64,000 nucleotides of DNA from Strongylocentrotus droebachiensis (GCA_035222895.1 JAVYIG010001829.1:231018-295017), one strand, 5' to 3'. Positions 12,225 to 23,830 are shown, counted from the stretch's first letter. Program-made: numbers and translations. Notes: generated by a model not told the origin, from the sequence alone.

Positions 12225-13990
12225 GTACAATTTTGATTCAATGCCGTTGAGTCTCTTCTCTTGTCATCATGCAAATAATGCCAATTATTGTGATCTAACT
12301 TTCCAGCGAGCGCAATGGTTTTGTGTGCAGTATGGTTACTACACCTGTACAGTTACAACTTTTCCAATGCCATTGAGTCTTTTCTCTTGCCGTCATGGTA
12401 ATAATAATAGGCAATTTTTGCAAACTCATTGCGGAATTAGAATCTGCGGTTCGTGTGCAAAATCGAGAAGATACTATAGTAACAGTTGGATGACCGCTGA
12501 GGCCCTGAAATCTAGAACAGGTTTTGGCCAAATCTACGGGCGTTCTCAATGACGCCCCAAGTGAATCAAGTGCCTCGATACAAACTATTTAATTCACCTT
12601 AAATAATAATAGTATTTAAATAGACAGAATCCAATCTGCATACATTAGTTGTTGCCACACTTTTGCAGTTTGCATTCTGACTATTGCGAATCCTAGACAG
12701 GTGAATGAAATAATTTGTATTGAGGAACTTCACAATGACGTACAGTATGTATTAAATTTGATTACATTACGAAAATGGCCTGTTCCCTTCAACGCAATAC
12801 AGTACAGACGGGACTACACGACTAGCACAACTTGTCTCGACCAAGCCACAAAACGGCTTTTTATCAAATTTCAACAATAATTTATCATCAAGTTTTAAAA
12901 CAATTCATGTTATATCCATATTCATGTTGTTACTGTTCAGAAACAATAATCGGAAGAAACAAAACTCACCGAAGAGTCATTTGTGCCAGGGGCGGATCTA
13001 GGGGGGTTAGGAGGTTTAAATCCCCCCTTTGGCTGGCCAAGGTTCTTTCTACCTCCCCCCCCCCCCCAAAAAAAAAAAAAAAATATTGGTTGGCACTTTT
13101 TTCAAATTGAAAACAAATTTTAGTGCTCCCTACCCCCCACTAAGCGAAATATTGGTCGGCGCGATTTTTCAAATGTCAACCCCGCCCGCCCACGCCATAG
13201 AAAAGAAGCTAGATCCGCCCGTTCAAATTCGTCATCCTTCGTTATTAGACGACAAAATTCTCATAACCATCTTTGGTACAAGCTCACTGATTGGCTGTTT
13301 ATTCACTTGGGGCGTCATTGAGAACGCCCATAGATTTGGCCAAAACCCGTTCTGGATTTCAGTACCTCAGCGATCACCCTGCTGTTACTATAGTAGCTTC
13401 TTGATTTTGCACACGAACCGCAGATTCTCTGTCCGCAATTAGCTTGCGAAATACCCCTAATGTTTGTCGAACTGGCAACAACTAATGTATGCAGTTTGTA
13501 TTCTGTCTATTGAAATACTATTATCCTTATCAGGTGAAAGAAATATTTAGTATCGAGGCACTTCACAAAGACGTTGGCATTAAATTTGGTTACATTACGA
13601 AAATTGCCTAATAGCATTGCAAATGCAATACCTCCGTAGAGATACATGTACGTACGCATTCACCGAAAAGCGAAACCACGTATTGTATTGAGGGCAGTCT
13701 GTATGCGACGGCCATAAACCTGAGTGCTCTGCGTCCGCGAAGGTCTGTATGTTGCTGAGCAAAAAAAATCGCTAATATGTCAATCATTGCGGTCTGACTA
13801 TTCCATGAGCATGATGATTTTGTGTGCAGTACTGTTACTACTGTAACAACTTTACAGAGAAAAATGGTTGTTGTGAATGCGCGCTGGATTGCTGGTCTTA
13901 AATGTACTGTACAACATACTGTACATGTACAAATGTACCTAGCTGAAATACTGCTTTTGTTTTTGGTAAATGTCATAATAATAATAATAA
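12225..13990. repeat. Mosaic repeat with direct and inverted copies
   Basis: Several blocks recur. 12640-12800 is repeated directly at about 13475-13640 (shared words CAACTAATGTATGCAGTTTG-like and ATTACGAAAAT). 12420-12560 is repeated in inverted orientation at about 13308-13450, around GGCGTTCTCAATGACGCC. 12290-12360 recurs directly at about 13790-13860 (TTTTGTGTGCAGTA). A short internal duplication lies at 12235-12430. This looks like a non-autonomous DNA transposon cluster that rearranged and then took a further insertion at 12988-13219. No transposase is visible. Confidence 0.6.
12988..13219. mobile_element. hAT-type MITE inside the mosaic repeat
   Basis: The left end CAGGGGCGGATCTAGGGGGG pairs with a right end that reads GGGCGGATCTAGCTTC on the - strand. 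The interior has C and A homopolymers. I could not confirm an 8-bp target duplication, so the exact ends may be off by a few bases. Confidence 0.5.
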
Positions 13991-14062
13991 TAAATTATAT
14001 TTCTATAGCGCATTATACAAGGTTTGTCTCTATGCGCTTTACATTGTATTACAAGCTTAATT
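13974..14062 (-). repeat. Retroposon 3' tail, GCGCTATA plus (ATT)n
   Basis: On the - strand the segment reads AAAGCGCATAGAGACAAACC, then GCGCTATAGAAAT, then an (ATT)n run. This is the 3'-end signature of a common LINE/SINE tail in marine invertebrates. A + strand relative lies at 21881-21946. Only the tail is left. Confidence 0.6.
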
Positions 14063-14375
14063 AATTACATACATCTACTATTGAACTATTGAACTATAAC
14101 TGTGTACACGCAAAGATAAACTGGCTTTGTGCACTGAATGGAAATTACACACTAAACTCACAGCACTAAATTCCAGAAACAATTTAATGACAATAAAAGA
14201 TATTGTATAAATACCGGTAATTGGAATATTATTGAAGACTTGCCTGGTAAAAAGGTTAAAGCCTTTAAACCATCACATGACACTTGATGTTCAAGTTATT
14301 CAACACCAAAAGAGTGTTTGAAGTTACAATTTTAATGCTTATTTTGTGACCCTTTTTATCTAATTAGTAAAGATA

Positions 14376-14914
14376 TTAAAGGTACTATGTCCCTTTTGCA
14401 GCCAACCTCAAATGCTGTAGAAATTTGCAGGAATTATGAATATGTCATGTATGTCCTATCTGTGAAATTTAAACGTTAGCAGTGTCCTCATATTCAAATT
14501 ATGCAAGGAAACCCGTTTACCTGCTAGACTTCACTGTCAGACACTATTGAGTGACTGACTAGCTTTTTTCTTCTTTGGTGATAACATACATGAAAAGAGT
14601 TGTAAAGGATACATGAGCATTTGTCTACATCAATAACCCACTTCTTGTGACGGCCAAGATTAAACTGATTGAATCTTTGCGCAGCATAAAACGTATGACC
14701 ATTCGGTACAATTGTCTGAAAATCAAGACTATTACTTTTGGGCTCCATAGCCCTAAAGTCGATTTGACCACTAATAGTCGTTATTTTTCTACTTGAAGAT
14801 ATTTTCAAGACCCAGCTTTTTTAGGGAAGTTCTAAATTAGTATTATCTTTCAAATGCAGTTGGAATTTAACTTTTTCATTTGTTGGGCCTGCAAATGGGA
14901 CATAGTACCTTTAA
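14376..14914. mobile_element. Non-autonomous DNA transposon with TTAA duplications
   Basis: TTAA occurs at 14376-14379 and 14911-14914. Between them the 531-bp element has terminal inverted repeats. The left end starts AGGTACTATGTCCCTTTTGC and the right end, read inverted, starts AGGTACTATGTCCCATTTGC. TTAA targets are used by piggyBac- and Kolobok-type transposases. No transposase is encoded, so it is a MITE. The well-matched ends suggest moderate youth. Confidence 0.85.
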
Positions 14915-16530
14915 AGGTAATGAGAGCCATTAGCAAGTATTGATAGTAATAGTTTTTTATGGGAAATGTAACCCTAAAAGTAAGATGCTCTGAAGGAAAC
15001 AGAAAAAATTTAGAAGCAGGCTGGTGAAAGTTTGAACAAACTCAGACAAGTAATAAGTACATGTAAGGTTTTAATGTTTGAAATTTGTAGTCTGTATATG
15101 AATTTCAATTTTTTGAATTGATGATTGGGCATGTATAGTGATGTTATGTTGGACCAATATCATTCAACACTTACACATGTAATATGACTATGATAGAACC
15201 TCTTCATTTTTGGAGGACCTATTGAGCTCTCTGAATATATTTTTTAGTACAGCTCTGAGAGAAAAGGGACTGGTATACTGTAAACTTTGTTTTAAAAGTG
15301 TGAAACAAATGGAGATTTACAATTATGTCCCAGTAGAATGACTTACAGGGTATTGTACATTGCTGGTTGTGAATGTTAAGTGATTACAACTTTCTAATAA
15401 TTTTGTTCTTCTTGTTTTAAATCAATTTCTTTGAACTTTCTTATTGTTTTTTTTAATTTCTTTTAAACTCTCACCAATTTTTTCTCTGATCTTTCTTTAT
15501 TTATGGATTCAACTTGTTATAAAGGTTGGTATATTATATGATCCAACAACATTATTGATACTTTGCAGCAGAAGCATGCAGTTGTACACTGAATATAACA
15601 ACTCTATATTTTGATGTTGTTGCTGATGTGTTGTTCATCAAACAGCCATGAAATTCATCATTATAAACTTCATTCATCATCCAAAAGTCAATATTTAAAA
15701 ATTGTAATGATGTTCTTAAATATGGAGTGAGTCAAAGTCATTGGCTAGGTCAATTGGTTAACAACAATATGGAATGAATAGTGATTACCTGTATTATTTC
15801 CATAACTTCAATTACTGAACAACTCTTAGTAGAACATTTTTTAACACAGTGAGCAAATATTTCACCCAACAGCTAAAAATGTTTTTGTGGTTAATGTTGA
15901 ATAGAAGTATAACATTTTATCAACCCTAGAGATATTATTGTATTAAAGAACTTTTCAAATGTTGAATAATGAATATCCATTTTACATGTAGAGTGTATAA
16001 AAATACCAACATTTAGCAATCATACAACAAACATTCTGTGATATGAGTTCAGGCTCAAAACATAACACTATTTGTTAATGCATGGCAACAAAAATGAAGA
16101 CACCTTATTGTTTATGTCTTGCAGTGTAGGAAATGTGAAAGCTTTGTCAAAAAGCTGTATTACAGAATTTAAATACATGTAGCTTTGTTTTCAGTAGACA
16201 AGAATATCAAAAGACATCAAACTTCAGGACCTTGCCTATTCTGCAATTTTAATTTTAATTTTCCGTCAACATGATTGTATGAATACTTTTAAAAGTTTGT
16301 TGTTTGTTAATTCATCATTTGCATAGCATTGCATAACATTCTTTAACCAATGAATTTCTGTTTACATTGGTGCCTAAATTATATGGATTTTGTAACTTTG
16401 ATATGTGCAGTATACTGCTGAATGGGAAACATGATACATGTAAGTGACAATGTTGCAAACAAAATAGTGACTCTTAATATTAATGTTGATTCTAAAATAC
16501 ATGTACATACATGTACATTAATGAAATTCA
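14915..16530. other. AT-rich non-coding stretch
   Basis: No exon, RNA gene or ordered repeat is supported. Confidence 0.4.
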
Positions 16531-16796
16531 CAATGAACATGACGGACAAAGAAAGCGGACAAAATATACATTTCCTCATTCTACCCTCAACAATTGCTAT
16601 GGTAGACAAAGGAACATCCTTTCACTGCTATTATGTAAAAATCTGTAGAACAGGTGTCACATGCATCTTGTTCTACACATTTTTAATTAATAGCAGTGAA
16701 GGGATGTTCCTTTGTCTACCATATATAGCAATTGTTGAGGGTAGAATGAGGAACTGTATATTTTGTCCGCTTTCTTTGTTCGTCATTTCCATAGTG
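16531..16796. repeat. Long near-perfect palindrome (hairpin)
   Basis: The arm at about 16531-16655 is the inverted copy of the arm at about 16671-16796 with few mismatches. The words GACGGACAAAGAAAGCGGAC, CTACCCTCAACAATTGCTAT and AAAGGAACATCC all recur inverted. The loop is about 15 bp (around CACATGCATC). Either strand, if transcribed, would fold into a hairpin of about 120 bp. A palindromic MITE is the plainest reading. Open frames across it are by-products. Confidence 0.8.
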
Positions 16797-16799
16797 ATT

Positions 16800-19700
16800 G
16801 TAGATTTCTGCACCTAAACAGATGTCTTGTTATCCAAAAGAACTGGTGAAACTCTCAAAATGATAACTCTCAATAATAGCACCACAATCAATTGGGTATC
16901 ATTGCATAGAGAAATAGGTCTACCTGTATTACAGAATAAAAAAGGATAGTATTATATTCTCATAAGTGATATTAACCAAAACCAACTTTCTAAACAGGGT
17001 GGATTGTTTCAGAAATGCATATTTCCTTCAAATATTTAATATCTGTGACATTTACATGCAATCTAAATTTGAAGCTCAATTTACTACCGGGTAGTTTGGT
17101 TGAAATTGGTTGCGATTGTCTTTCTTCAAATCACTTTTTAAAGCAAAACAGGTTTTGATCTGAGGTATAATCAGAAAATTAAAACATTTGTATACTAATA
17201 AAAAGAAATAGATTAAATTCCTCTCCTGGCAGCTTCAACTCTGAAGTATGGATGAACTATGGCCTGTACCTGCACTAGAAGTGGTCAAAAGCCTACTATT
17301 TTGAGTAGTATAAAATTATAATCTTTGGAAAATCCTGTTTCAATTTATTATACAATGTTCAGTGAGCTGTGAGGCTACATTATAGATTTAAGTGGTATCA
17401 GTTACGATTTATGGGCCATTCCCTTTCTCCATCTCACTGAACATGTAGATAGTACCAGTATTGTTTTGGGCTATATTTAAAGAAACAAAATCAAATCAGA
17501 CTACCGGTAGTCATTCTCTTTCCATACAGTGATGAAGTGAGCAATGTGGTTCAAAATTCTGAATACTTTGTTTTGGTAATGTGATCTTCCAATGTCTTCC
17601 AGTAATGGTTGTCTTGCTGACCCTGACTTCTAAGCAAATAGCCTTCCTTTTTTTTAAATGGTACATTGTAGCTGCAATAGTTTTGAGAAAAAAAATCTTG
17701 ATATACACCCTGTACATGTAGGTGTCACATTAATTCATTTTCTATTTATGTAAATAATAATAAGCATATCAACACCACCCTTATGTAAATAAAAATGTTA
17801 ACAAAAATTCAGGGCAAAAACTTTTCCTCACAACAACGCAGCCTCTCTAAATCAAATATGTTGGTATGTATTGCATTTGATGTGATACATGTAGTTCGAA
17901 TATCATGATGATACTGTACATGGTTATGAATAGCTATTAGGATCACATTCTTTGCCCCCAAGATATGTGAAATTCACCTACGGTATGTAGAAGATTTAGG
18001 ATGAAGGGTTCTCAAATGGTATAGTTTGGCATAACCTGTCATTAATTGGAGCTTAACATGATTGTCATAATATTACTGGCCTTGAGGGAGAAACAAGGTA
18101 ATACACCCTGTATTGCCTTCACTAATTCAGTAAGGGCAATACATGTACATATAAATGCATATCACTGTATCTCCCAAAAGATTATAATTATTACCTATTC
18201 ATTTGTGAATCACGTACGGTCACTATACCCTACTACCGCGCCGCATGATAGTCTGCTCAAACTTTGCAGCGATTTAGCTGTTTGAAAGGTCCCGGATATT
18301 TAATGGGGCCAATACGTAATGGGCTCAATATGGAACACAATCTTTGTACTTAAAGTGAATGGTGAAACCCGAAAGAGAGAAACTATCAGGAAATATTGCC
18401 CGCTCAAAACTGTTAGTTTGCGGACCGGGCAAATATGCATTTTAATGCATGGTACCTGTAAAATTACCTGCTACTGTATACATGAAGGTAATAAAGCAAA
18501 CACAGATCAAATTCACTACTGGTTCCTGTAAAATTTCACCTAGAGAGTACATGTTGTGGATAGACAAACTACCAGCCATACAAGAATGTAGGAAAACCAA
18601 ATCGAGTAGGAAATTGTTAGTTAAAAATTAAAAAATATTGCTTTGTATAATATATCTTATAATGTGACAGAAAATCGTTTAGAATAGTGCTAGTACTCAG
18701 TACACTGCTGAATCATTTTACATAGCAGCTCATGGAACTTAAATCACATTTTAGTCTTTTCAAATCCTCTGTGAAGTCCTTTTGACATTAGCTTCAATGT
18801 GGCAATTTTTTGTAGTATTCTGTACATGTACATGTACATGTACATTCAATCTTATGGTCATACAGAGATTGAATCACATTGTTATGAAATTTGAATTGTC
18901 TCCTATACAGGGTGTACATGTACTGTACATCTTCAACAATATTGACATACACAAGATTTGTGTAATTATCACTGTTTTGTATACTTGAGATGCTTTTCGC
19001 AAATATTTATTGGAAGATTTGTATATCCTTTGCTTACATAACATGGATTTCTTTGGCTTTGTCAAAGAAATTTCTAATTGGTGTATCATGTACACATGTA
19101 GACATATTGATCTATCACCTACACATACATGTATGTAGTGTACTGGAATATTGTAAGAATATGTACTTCTTTTGATCCTGTAATCTGTATGATATGTTAG
19201 ATATTTGATATAATTTTATAATTCTTAAAATGCTTATTCATTTTTCAGAGGGGCAGGTAGACACTTGATGACAATCAACGCAAAGGCACAAGGTCACTGT
19301 CAAGATAAAGAAGAAATGGCATGTGTACTCCACCGATTGTGAGAAGGGGCTCTTGATTATCCTTTGAAAAAGTGGTAGATCAAGTTGATCCAGTGTAACA
19401 GTAGCAGCAAATCTATGAGGTATGTACAATGTAGATGGATTGTAACAAAAAAACTTAGGGGTGTTCAATGATCAAGGTATTTAAGACTCCTACCCCATTT
19501 TTTCACCATTTTTTTTTATTGCTGGCTATTAAGTGCTGCATGCATGTACAATGTAGTTTTTCAATTAATGGATGTAAAAATTGATGCTTTTGGATCATAA
19601 TTGACTAATATGCTCATGTAGTAGACAATTTTCAAAATGTATTCAAATGTATACATACATGTACATGTACGTGTACCTTGCGATGAGCTATTACATGTAC

Positions 19701-20425
19701 ATTCACCTGTTTTCTATTATTGTACCTCAATTCCGGTAGTCAGGATGCAAATTGCAAGGATTAGTTGTTGCTACATGTAGGTTGGGTAAACATTATGGCC
19801 TGCCTGACCTAACAACACGTAATGTGTGGTATTGGTATTCTGAAAGTGTTTATTATTGAAATACAATTTTTCAAAGCAGGAGAATGAAATGATTTATTAA
19901 GAGGCAGGTAAAGAAGATGTTTTTGCATGAAATATATTTACGGTATGAAAATGACCGATCAAACCAAACTCTTGAGTATATTTGTCTTTACTTAGAATAT
20001 ATATGATAATAACTCAACTTTGTTATTGTTTTGTTCCTGAAAGTCATTTCATTTGATATATGCTGTACTGTGACTTATTCACATAGAAATTGTAGAGCAT
20101 TGCATATAATACAATTTATAGATCGTTATGTTATAGATAATTATTGGGGAAAAACAATGTGAACCTTTCCATTTGTTAGTATTGGCAATACAGTGTACAG
20201 GTACAATATTACAACAATTGTAGAATACTTAATACTAGACAATATTTGTATATTATATGATATGATAGTATGGTATGGTATGATAGGGAAAAAATTCATC
20301 TCGGAAGAAATTGTAGACATTTGAATGAATGTACTCCAAGATATATTATTGTTAGCACTGTTCACACTGTTCTTGAGACCAAAAAATAAAATGGAAGCTC
20401 TGTTCTTTATTTTTCAAACCAACAG
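16800..20425. other. AT-rich non-coding stretch
   Basis: Nothing beyond TACATG runs (18822-18845, 19655-19672) and scattered low-complexity tracts. Short acceptor-like sites such as TTTTTCAG at 19240-19247 lead into frames with early stops. Confidence 0.4.
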
Positions 20426-20515
20426 ATTTCATATGGGATCCCTTCAAGTACAAGGTTTACGCTGGTTCACACACGCACTGAGAGGGACCTGGCAGAGGCT
20501 ATAGCATGGCCCTTG
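20426..20515 (+). CDS. Possible 90-bp phase-0 internal exon
   Basis: An acceptor (ACCAACAG) ends at 20425 and a donor (TTG|GTATGA) starts at 20516, giving exactly 90 bp. Read in phase 0 it encodes 30 residues without a stop, including STRFTLVHTRTERDLAEAIA. Base composition is less AT-rich than the flanks. A second frame (beginning FIWDPFKYKVYAGSHTH) is also open for 17 codons, so the reading is not certain. Phase would fit the candidate first exon at 8019-8042. No family is recognised. Confidence 0.3.
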
Positions 20516-21062
20516 GTATGATCAGCCTAAGGTTAAGGTTGATTCAAAGAGACATTAAATGGAGATTTTTCAATGAATAGATTTTGAATGTTTAATTGTC
20601 TCGAGTAAAAAAACAAGTACCCGGTCACTTCTCCTCCACCACCGCCTCCAGCACCGCCCTCACCACCCCGACAGACACCCGTACATTAACCACCGCCACC
20701 CGCCGACCCTCAAAGCAGCCGCCAGCCTCACAGCTACAATGCACAGCAGACGACAACAGACTACAACGCCGCCTACGTCGGGGACACACACAGCGTCTCG
20801 CCGACAGCACCCCCCACTCATCGACTCGAAACTCTCCTAAGTCCGCAACCCGGAGCCTCCAGCCCAGGCGGACAGTCAGACGAATTACCAGCCGACCATC
20901 CATGCCCACTCCCCGATGACTGAAGCCGACACGGTCTACTACTATTTTTCCCTGACGTCCGCACCCCGGTGACTTAAGCTCACGCACGCCAGCTATTCTC
21001 CACTCCTGACGACGGATAGTCAACCTGTTTGAAACGTCGAGTCACTCATCCTCTCCAAGCGC

Positions 21063-21096
21063 TATAGTTCTCCTGAGAACTATATGCTAAGAAAGA
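21063..21096 (+). promoter_or_regulatory. Hairpin followed by AAGAAAGA, first of three
   Basis: A perfect 10-bp inverted repeat (TATAGTTCTC / GAGAACTATA with a 2-base centre) is followed after 4 bases by TAAGAAAGAT. The loop is not of histone type, but the downstream purine word resembles the U7-binding element. It may be a diverged copy of the signal at 21105-21138. Confidence 0.35.
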
Positions 21097-21104
21097 TAAC
21101 AAAC

Positions 21105-21138
21105 AGTCCTTTTCAGGACTACACTCGTCCAAGAAAGA
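21105..21138 (+). terminator. Histone-type 3' stem-loop plus downstream element
   Basis: AGTCCTTTTCAGGACT (21105-21120) has a 6-bp stem and a TTTC loop. It fits the histone stem-loop consensus NGYYYUUHUHARRRCN at every position. It is followed by ACA and, 9 bases after the stem, CAAGAAAGA (21130-21138), the element that pairs with U7 snRNA in urchin histone pre-mRNAs. Together these are the complete cleavage signals for a non-polyadenylated RNA. No histone gene is recognisable upstream on this strand, which is unexpected. Confidence 0.7.
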
Positions 21139-21150
21139 TTACCGAGTCAG

Positions 21151-21166
21151 AGTCCTTTTCAGGACT
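21151..21166 (+). terminator. Second histone-type stem-loop, no downstream element
   Basis: The same 16-base stem-loop recurs 46 bp downstream and is extended to GAGTCCT...AGGACTC. It is followed by CCTCAAACC and a CT microsatellite, and no CAAGAAAGA is seen. The pair may reflect a local duplication of the 3' end. Confidence 0.55.
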
Positions 21167-21199
21167 CCTCAAACCTCTCTCTCTCTCTCACACATGGTG

Positions 21200-21880
21200 C
21201 AACCGCAAACCTACTGTATAAAAAAATATGTGTTCACTAGTGTTGAATTGAAAAAAAGCTCCTGCTGTGGCAATCGAAAAGAGCGCTATATTTTGATTTC
21301 TTACAAAGAAGTTTCAGAACCTATGACTATAAAATTTCACACTTTATATCTAAACGTTTTAATTATTTAAAATAATTTGCAAGTTTCTTGGAGGTTACAC
21401 AAATTTGAAAAAATGTAATTTGTAAGAGTTTACAGAACTCAATCAATATCACTGTATTTTGATGATATTTAATTTGGGTTTGAATTAGAGCAAACAATTT
21501 AAGAGGATACAAGTTAAACAAATAGGGTGTGTAGTTTGATAAATGTGGGATATCCATTTGTTTCATTATACTACAAATTTTTGTGAAAGGTCGATCATCC
21601 ACTATTGTTAGAGGAAACCTCACAAAACCTCACCCCAAAGAATAAGCGTAGGTATTCTGAAAAGTGAGATGTATTTCTGCCGGCCCTATGATGTACAAAA
21701 TTCCTTACGAATATGGAAAAGAGCTACCGGTATGTAGGATGCGAAAGTTAATGTGGTAAGATGAGCAAGTGTGCACTTGTAAAAATGACACCTGGCTGGA
21801 ATGATCCCCAGGGAGTAGAGAATGTGCATACATAGTGTGCGGGTAAGCCTGAATCTGATGACCGGGGTAATAATATACCT
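21200..21880. other. AT-rich non-coding stretch
   Basis: No gene can be supported; frames are AT-rich and short. Confidence 0.4.
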
Positions 21881-21946
21881 GTAAAGCACTTAGAGACATC
21901 ATACGCTATATAAAAGCGGAATCATTATTATTATTATTATTTTATT
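21881..21946 (+). repeat. Retroposon 3' tail, CGCTATATAAAAG plus (ATT)n
   Basis: TGTAAAGCACTTAGAGACAT is followed by ACGCTATATAAAAGCGGAAT and an (ATT)n run. It is the + strand relative of the tail at 13974-14062. The body upstream is too diverged to assign. Confidence 0.6.
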
Positions 21947-22723
21947 TTAGGCCTCAGATGAAGGAAATGGGTGCCGAAAGAGATCCTTTGAGCACCTTAT
22001 CTCTGCCAAAACTGCATTTATTATTTAGCACTTTATGTAAAGTCCATTAGATAATATTTATTTGATGGTATTATCGTAATGGCATTCAGGAAAAGTCAAC
22101 TTCAGGTGTACAATCATCTTGCAACTAATAAACCTTATATGTGATTTAAATAGTTTGTAAAATGATTAGAATAATGATAAAAGGATATGAGAATGATTAT
22201 GGTATACCACTTATAAGCTTATATTACAAGATGATTTTAACATAAAAAATAAACCCAAACAAGCAAAAATATTGAGCATTCAACCATACTATTTTTTAAA
22301 GATGTGTATGTACACAAGAACCAAATGAGATCACCTTAAGGCGCCACGGAGCCATATATTACATGTAGTGTCTTATAGCTCATGCAAAAGTTGGTAACCC
22401 CCTGCCTAACTATTTGTTCAGGTTTTTCTGATATGTGTTGCTAGATAGCAAGATGATTACCATTCTATACAAGCTCCTTGAAATTATTTCTTGCAATAGT
22501 TGAATACTGTACTAAAACATAAGAGGTGACAATTATTAGTCCCCTGTCATCATCTAAATTCCTATATGGCTTCTTTTCTTTTCTGTAACCATGTAAAATA
22601 TCACAAACTAGTTATTAAAAGCTACGTAAGTTTTCTGAATTTAAAGGTGACCAAGTGCCTACGGGTACTTCATTCTTATTATTTACTTTGACTGGCCTTA
22701 TTACCTCTTGTGCTATGTTTCAG

Positions 22724-22828
22724 GTGTGGGCAACACATCTATATTTGTGTGGGCGTATTAAACCTGACTGCAGCTATTGCTCTATGTACATTAAATATGT
22801 AACAAATGAAAGCATTGTAAAGTTGTAA
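22724..22828 (+). CDS. Possible terminal exon, unknown product
   Basis: A good acceptor (TGCTATGTTTCAG) ends at 22723. In phase 0 the frame is open for 34 codons to a TAA at 22826-22828 and includes VWATHLYLCGRIKPDCSYCS. The +1 frame is also open for 24 codons and reads as a membrane-helix-like tail (IYICVGVLNLTAAIALC), so the phase is undecided. No poly(A) signal is seen nearby. It could join 20426-20515, but that is a guess from phase alone. Confidence 0.2.
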   Translation: MWATHLYLCGRIKPDCSYCSMYIKYVTNESIVKL

Positions 22829-22829
22829 A

Positions 22830-23830
22830 CATGTTTACGGCATAGCTTCTGTATGAGGCTATTGATATATCACCTGTGTAAATATATACATTATTTCAAT
22901 AACATTTGCTATTTTTTGTGGGGATAATAGTGCTATACATTCCATTCAAAATATACAATCAGACCGGTTTTATTGTACATAGGTCATGCTGAAATATAAT
23001 AGTGTAAATGAAGAAAAATTACCATGTAGTAAATATGATTTCAGGAACACGATGTCGGTTTGCTGCAATTCGAGAATTGCTGTGTTGACAATTGTTCCGG
23101 GCTTTAGTTTATCAAAATTGTAGGGTTAGGGTTAAGGTTAGATTAATATTTAAGCAAGATTTAGGGTTAGGTATAGTATTGGTCCAGGATTAAAGTTAGT
23201 AATTCATTTAATGTTGGGAACTATTGTGAAGCAATTTTAGTAGGAGCATGTGTCACAAAACTCAACTTTTCCTCACATTTTGTAAGAGGTATTATACTAA
23301 AATTATTCTTCATGGAATACCCAAACAAAGTCTGTTTTGTATGTGCTTTATTTTTTGTTTGGTGTGCATGTTGATATTTCTGACTGTAGTAGTAGTAATA
23401 GTAGTAGTGGTAGTAGTAGAATGGTTTCATTAGTTTTACAAGCTCAGTTTTAAAAAGCCTCTCAACAAAACTTAGAGATATAGACAAGTACAAATAATAC
23501 ACAGTACAATAGATCACAACTTATTACTTATTCCATACTTGCAAACAAATTGATGATAAAAATAGAATAGATTCGTCATTAGTATTATTTTTTATAATTA
23601 TTGTTAAGTGAGGAATATTCATATTTTAAATAGAAATCGAGACTGATTAATTGAGTGTGTGACAAGTAAATACTGAAGATTTGTTTGATTTTGAACCATA
23701 TTAAAATGCAAATGTAATGCCTATTCATATTCTATAATGTAATTCATGACAGTCACACACAATATATGAGGATATATCATAGAAACATAATCGAACAATA
23801 CTGAAAGAGAGAAAGTGTCAGGGAGAGATC
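22830..23830. repeat. Non-coding stretch with short telomere-like and GTA repeats
   Basis: GGGTTAGGGTTAAGGTTAG-type words lie at 23122-23175, and a (GTA)n/(TAG)n microsatellite lies at 23384-23418. The remainder is AT-rich and featureless. Confidence 0.5.

Larger units (their letters stand above)
20615..21200 (+). mobile_element. C-rich block ending in histone-type 3' signals, perhaps a truncated retroelement
   Basis: About 440 bp are abruptly C-rich in an AT-rich setting, with sharp edges. One frame reads through about 100 codons of Pro/Thr/His-rich sequence to a stop at 20918-20920 (near PADHPCPLPDD). The word GTTTGAAACGTCGAG at 21028-21042 recalls the GAAACGTC motif near the 3' end of some animal retroelements. 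Histone-type processing signals follow at 21063-21166, then a CT microsatellite. Short A-rich words at both edges could be target duplications. No histone coding sequence precedes the signals. A retroelement or retrocopy that borrowed a histone-type 3' end is an inference. Confidence 0.35.

Noticed and set aside
20596-20919. A histone H1-like coding sequence upstream of the histone-type 3' signals
   Set aside because: The frames are Pro/Thr/His/Arg-rich with almost no Lys-Ala-Pro pattern and no globular histone motif, so no histone gene is called.
21000-21060. Hammerhead ribozyme core (CTGACGA ... GAAAC)
   Set aside because: The words are present but no stem II or closing stems can be drawn between them.
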